Positions 30,617-32,889 of a DNA stretch of 32,889 nucleotides are shown here, piece by piece; positions within the stretch are counted from its first letter, which is position 1; each line of letters starts with the position of its first letter. The stretch covers positions 1-32,889 of the forward strand of contig MNWK01000016.1 of assembly GCA_001872485.1 (NCBI GenBank), in the 5' to 3' direction. Below the pieces are notes generated by a model. It was not told the DNA's origin. It was given only the letters and a program-made list of their open reading frames with translations, and did not search any database. The position numbers and the translations under genes are program-made. Source of the stretch: Parcubacteria group bacterium CG1_02_44_31 (GTDB lineage Bacteria; Patescibacteriota; Minisyncoccia; UBA6257; Brennerbacteraceae).

Positions 30617-32104
30617 ATGGCTTACAAAACAATGCGTAAAAAAGTAAAACCCCGCACCGTCCATCTAAGTGGGACCGGTGCGGGGGTAAAACCTCGTACC
30701 GCTTCGTCAGGCGGGCCTCTCCGCGTAGACGGAGCTGGCATGAGGGTGAATACGAAAAAAAAGCGAAAAACGGCAAGGGCTGTTAAACATTTCGCAAAAT
30801 CCCGTTTTGTAAGACGGGATACTGCGAAAACGTCAAAAACAAAAAAGGTTCGTATGTCCCCGACGCTTCGGTACGCGAGAAAAACATTGGGGCTTCGGGG
30901 ATTGCTAAAAAAGAGAAAAAAAACAAGCAAAAAAACAACCGCAAAGCGCACCTTAGCGATACAAAAACGGAAAAGAATTGTCACGAAACAATTCGCCAAA
31001 GGCGCATCCAGCGTTGGCAGAAAAATGAAGAAAGCGGAAATGTTAAACGCGATTGAAGAATTGTTGAAAAAAGGACGGCAGCGCGGTTTCATTACCGAGC
31101 GGGAAATTTTGCAAGCAATTCCCGATACGGAACAAAATATTATGATTATCGAGCAGTTGTATGAACGCTTGCAGGCGGCAAATATCAAACTGACAGGCGT
31201 CAAAGAATTTTTGGGTACGCCACTGGACACGCGCGTGGGAGAAAACGGATTATTCCAAGACGAAACGGACGAAATGCCTGACCCAGTTCAGATTTATTTG
31301 CGTGAAATCGGACAAGTGCCTCTGCTTACAAAAGAAGAAGAGCGAGAACTTGGCAAACGTCTTGAAAAAAGTGACCCCGAAGCACGACAAAGTTTGATTC
31401 GGGCAAATCTTCGGTTAGTGGTTTCCATTGCTAAAAAGCATATCGGGCGGTCCGCAAGCCTTACGTTGCTTGATTTAATCCAGGAAGGAAACATTGGGTT
31501 ATCGCGCGCGGTGGACAAATTTGATTACCGTTTGGGATACAAGTTTTCAACCTATGCGACATGGTGGATCAGACAAGCGATTACGCGCGCCATTGCGGAT
31601 TACGGCAGAACAGTTCGTATTCCGGTGCATATGGTAGAAACTATTGCTAAATATAAAAAAGTGAAACGCAAACTTGAAATGGACCTCGGCCGTCCGCCGC
31701 TTCCTATGGAAATTGCGTTTGAAATGGGCGAGGAAACCGACAAGATTCATCAACTGATGAAAATCGACCAGGACATCGTGTCGCTTGATAAGCCCGTGAC
31801 CGAAGACGAGGAAGATACTGTTTTCGGCGATTTTGTCAAAGATGACACGTCGCCCACGCCGGATAACGCAACCGAGATGAAAATGATGCAGGAAAATTTG
31901 CGAGACATTATCGGCAGTTTGACCGACCGTGAGCAAAAAATTATCAGAATGCGGTTTGGCCTTGACGACGGCGTGACGCGTACACTCGAAGATGTCGGAA
32001 GAGACTTTGGCATTACGCGCGAACGTGTGCGCCAAATTGAAGCAAAAGCGTTGGAACGTATGCGCCAGCACGAGTCAGTTAAGAAAATCGGCGAAAGGGA
32101 ATAA
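30617..32104 (+). CDS. rpoD: RNA polymerase primary sigma factor RpoD
   Basis: The housekeeping sigma-70 factor, 495 residues. Region 1.1 is near 135-195 ([12 protein letters not shown] ... [12 protein letters not shown]). Region 1.2 is [21 protein letters not shown] in pieces. Region 2 has [38 protein letters not shown] and [17 protein letters not shown] (-10 recognition). Region 3 starts near [10 protein letters not shown]. Region 4.2 is [20 protein letters not shown] (-35 recognition). The N-terminus (1-130) is Lys/Arg-rich and disordered. Within it, residues 11-24 and 25-44 both begin KPRT and are encoded by two palindromic elements, so they appear inserted. A perfect hairpin terminator follows the stop. 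Confidence 0.97.
   Translation: MAYKTMRKKVKPRTVHLSGTGAGVKPRTASSGGPLRVDGAGMRVNTKKKRKTARAVKHFAKSRFVRRDTAKTSKTKKVRMSPTLRYARKTLGLRGLLKKRKKTSKKTTAKRTLAIQKRKRIVTKQFAKGASSVGRKMKKAEMLNAIEELLKKGRQRGFITEREILQAIPDTEQNIMIIEQLYERLQAANIKLTGVKEFLGTPLDTRVGENGLFQDETDEMPDPVQIYLREIGQVPLLTKEEERELGKRLEKSDPEARQSLIRANLRLVVSIAKKHIGRSASLTLLDLIQEGNIGLSRAVDKFDYRLGYKFSTYATWWIRQAITRAIADYGRTVRIPVHMVETIAKYKKVKRKLEMDLGRPPLPMEIAFEMGEETDKIHQLMKIDQDIVSLDKPVTEDEEDTVFGDFVKDDTSPTPDNATEMKMMQENLRDIIGSLTDREQKIIRMRFGLDDGVTRTLEDVGRDFGITRERVRQIEAKALERMRQHESVKKIGERE
30650..30686 (+). repeat. CCCCGCACC palindrome in frame in rpoD
   Basis: A 37-bp unit starting CCCCGCACCGTCC and ending GGACCGGTGCGGGGG, bounded by TAAAA (30645-30649 and 30687-30691). 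It is the same family as 12848-12885. Unit plus flank is 42 bp, 14 codons, so the frame is kept. Confidence 0.7.
30692..30746 (+). repeat. second palindromic unit in frame in rpoD
   Basis: A 55-bp unit with ends CCTCGTACC and GGCATGAGGG that pair imperfectly, and an inner GGCGGGCC/TCCGCG region. It is bounded by TAAAA and TGAAT. Unit plus flank is 60 bp, 20 codons. It codes for the residues from the second KPRT to GAGMRV. Confidence 0.6.
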
Positions 32105-32120
32105 AAGAATATTATGTATG

Positions 32121-32148
32121 AAAAACTCCGAATCGCATCGGAGTTTTT
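32121..32148 (+). terminator. rho-independent terminator after rpoD
   Basis: AAAAACTCCGA (32121-32131), loop ATCGCA, TCGGAGTTTTT (32138-32148): an 11-bp perfect stem ending in a T-run, 17 bp after the rpoD stop. The A/T tracts make it usable from both sides. Confidence 0.9.
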
Positions 32149-32165
32149 ATATTGACAATTCCGTA

Positions 32166-32193
32166 TTGAAAAATCTCATGTGTCTGGTACACT
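32166..32193 (+). promoter_or_regulatory. tRNA-Asn promoter
   Basis: TTGAAA (32166-32171) and TACACT (32188-32193) are 16 bp apart, with a TG extended -10 (TGGTACACT). The predicted start is near 32200, about 5 nt before the mature tRNA. Confidence 0.65.
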
Positions 32194-32889
32194 ATTCGTA
32201 TTATTCCGGCGTAGCTCAGTGGTAGAGCGACTCCCTGTTAAGGAGATGGTCGCAGGTCCGAATCCTGCCGCCGGAGCCAAAGAATATGATACGAACTCGC
32301 TATTTTTAGGGGAAATCGTATTTTCCCGCGCCCGCCTTTGGCGGGACGGCTCAGCCGCGCCTGACCCGACAGGGCTATTTTCAGCCGCCGGATTTCCCCA
32401 ATTTTCCCTATAAAATAGGGAAAATTTTACACATTCTTTGGAATAAATTATCTTCTCAATGAATTTTTTGGCCCAAAGATTTTTCTCAATTCCTTTCTTT
32501 TTTGCGAGAGTAGAAAGGAAAAATTTTAGAGCATTGGAGATGGTTTCCGGCGAAAATTTAGAGCATGGTTGCGTTAGTTCGTATCCAGTTTGGCGGGGGA
32601 TTGCTGAATTTTTTAATTCGGGATTCGAACTATGGTTGAACTTGAAAGCAAGATTTTCTAAATAGTTTTTATCAAGGGAAATCCGCTCTAAATTTTCCAA
32701 AGCATAATTTTCTAACCTTTCGGCGGAAACTTGTTTTACCGAACAAGCTTGCCAGTCCTGTCTTAAAGTGGAAGTACAGCGATAGTAATAGTATCTTTTC
32801 AGTTTTCCATTTGCTTTTTTGTTGGTAAAGCAAGATGTCATTTTGGAGTCGCATTCCTCGCAATTTACCAATCCGCCGAAAAGAAAATT
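32176..32889 (-). CDS. large serine recombinase, C-terminal part (runs off the window)
   Basis: The frame is open at the right edge, so the N-terminal catalytic domain lies outside. The first visible residues are LFGGLVNCEECDSKMTSC, the start of the recombinase zinc-ribbon domain; the second cysteine group is RCTSTLRQDWQACSVKQVS. A helical, probably coiled-coil region follows (ERLENYALENLERISL ... EKIIYSKECVKFSLFYRENWG). The last 80 or so codons, from NPAAENSPVG on, pass through a CCCGCC/GGCGGG palindrome (32331-32345) and then antisense through the whole tRNA-Asn gene to a stop at 32176. That tail is unlikely to be original. The layout suggests an integrase next to its attachment site in the tRNA, with the element extending to the right. 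Confidence 0.8.
   Translation of the reverse strand, partial: NFLFGGLVNCEECDSKMTSCFTNKKANGKLKRYYYYRCTSTLRQDWQACSVKQVSAERLENYALENLERISLDKNYLENLAFKFNHSSNPELKNSAIPRQTGYELTQPCSKFSPETISNALKFFLSTLAKKKGIEKNLWAKKFIEKIIYSKECVKFSLFYRENWGNPAAENSPVGSGAAEPSRQRRARENTISPKNSEFVSYSLAPAAGFGPATISLTGSRSTTELRRNNTNSVPDT
32205..32279 (+). tRNA. tRNA-Asn (anticodon GTT)
   Basis: A 75-nt cloverleaf with encoded CCA. The acceptor stem TCCGGCG/CGCCGGA is perfect and the discriminator is G, as for Asn. The D arm is GCTC/GAGC with the GG pair in the loop. The anticodon loop is CTGTTAA (anticodon GTT) and the T stem is GCAGG/CCTGC. Two oddities are visible. The T loop reads TCCGAAT instead of TTCGAAT, so position 55, nearly always pseudouridine, is C. 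The outer anticodon-stem pair is A-A. It has its own promoter and is followed by a hairpin with a T-run. The serine recombinase frame reads antisense through the gene. Confidence 0.93.
32401..32428 (+). terminator. perfect hairpin downstream of tRNA-Asn
   Basis: ATTTTCCCTAT (32401-32411), loop AAA, ATAGGGAAAAT (32415-32425), then more T. This 11-bp stem with a T-tract could end the tRNA transcript. It lies inside the recombinase frame on the other strand, near where the real recombinase domain appears to end. Confidence 0.5.

Noticed and set aside
32180-32413. 77-codon plus-strand ORF over tRNA-Asn
   Set aside because: It reads through the tRNA gene and GC-rich palindromes; it is an artefact of RNA and repeat sequence.

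Overview
This window looks like chromosomal sequence from a member of the Candidate Phyla Radiation (Patescibacteria, Parcubacteria-like). The evidence is family-level: a short alanyl-tRNA synthetase without the C-Ala domain, a membrane-anchored baseplate-J-like protein, a sigma-region-4/HARE-HTH protein, a two-gene VirD4-like ATPase pair, an ATP-cone nuclease, and an alpha operon that runs infA-rpmJ-rpsM-rpsK-rpsD-rpoA-rplQ-rplM-rpsI. UGA is used as a stop (infA, mnmA), so the UGA-recoding Gracilibacteria/Absconditabacteria are unlikely. Almost every gene is on the + strand. Shine-Dalgarno sites are rare, and many start codons sit 5-13 nt after a good -10 box, which points to leaderless or very short-leader mRNAs.

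Layout. 0-7.5 kb: a truncated duplicate of the typA start, then typA, a sigma4/HARE regulator, a membrane protein with a VirD4-like ATPase, and mnmA. 7.5-10.8 kb: alaS and a baseplate-J-like membrane protein. 10.9-15.2 kb: the ribosomal-protein/RNA-polymerase alpha operon, broken only by a 320-bp array of palindromic elements between rpsD and rpoA. 15.2-18.9 kb: a membrane-anchored small protein, nth with two cluster cysteines missing, a minus-strand beta-propeller-like membrane protein, and a DedA protein. 17.9-20.8 kb is rich in repeats and holds a DsbA-like oxidase next to VKOR. 21.3-28.6 kb: ATP-cone nuclease, gpsA, glycerate 2-kinase, PEP synthase, a dCMP-deaminase-like protein and enolase. 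28.6-32.1 kb: dnaG and rpoD. The right edge has tRNA-Asn and the C-terminal part of a large serine recombinase whose frame reads antisense through the tRNA, probably the edge of an integrated element.

The genes form three working groups: translation and transcription machinery; a lower-glycolysis module (glycerate to 2-phosphoglycerate to PEP to pyruvate by glycerate kinase, enolase and PEP synthase); and an oxidative protein-folding pair (DsbA-like plus VKOR).

The most striking signal is not a gene. The window carries a dense population of small palindromic elements. One family of about 137 bp (three copies) has 20-bp terminal inverted repeats and is flanked each time by a different 4-bp direct repeat (TAAA, CAAG, CATG), as expected of a non-autonomous transposable element. 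Shorter CCC...GGG palindromes lie end to end, separated by TAAA. Two of these sit in frame inside rpoD, and other palindromes sit in frame inside mnmA and ppsA, recalling Rickettsia palindromic elements. No transposase that could move them is visible here.
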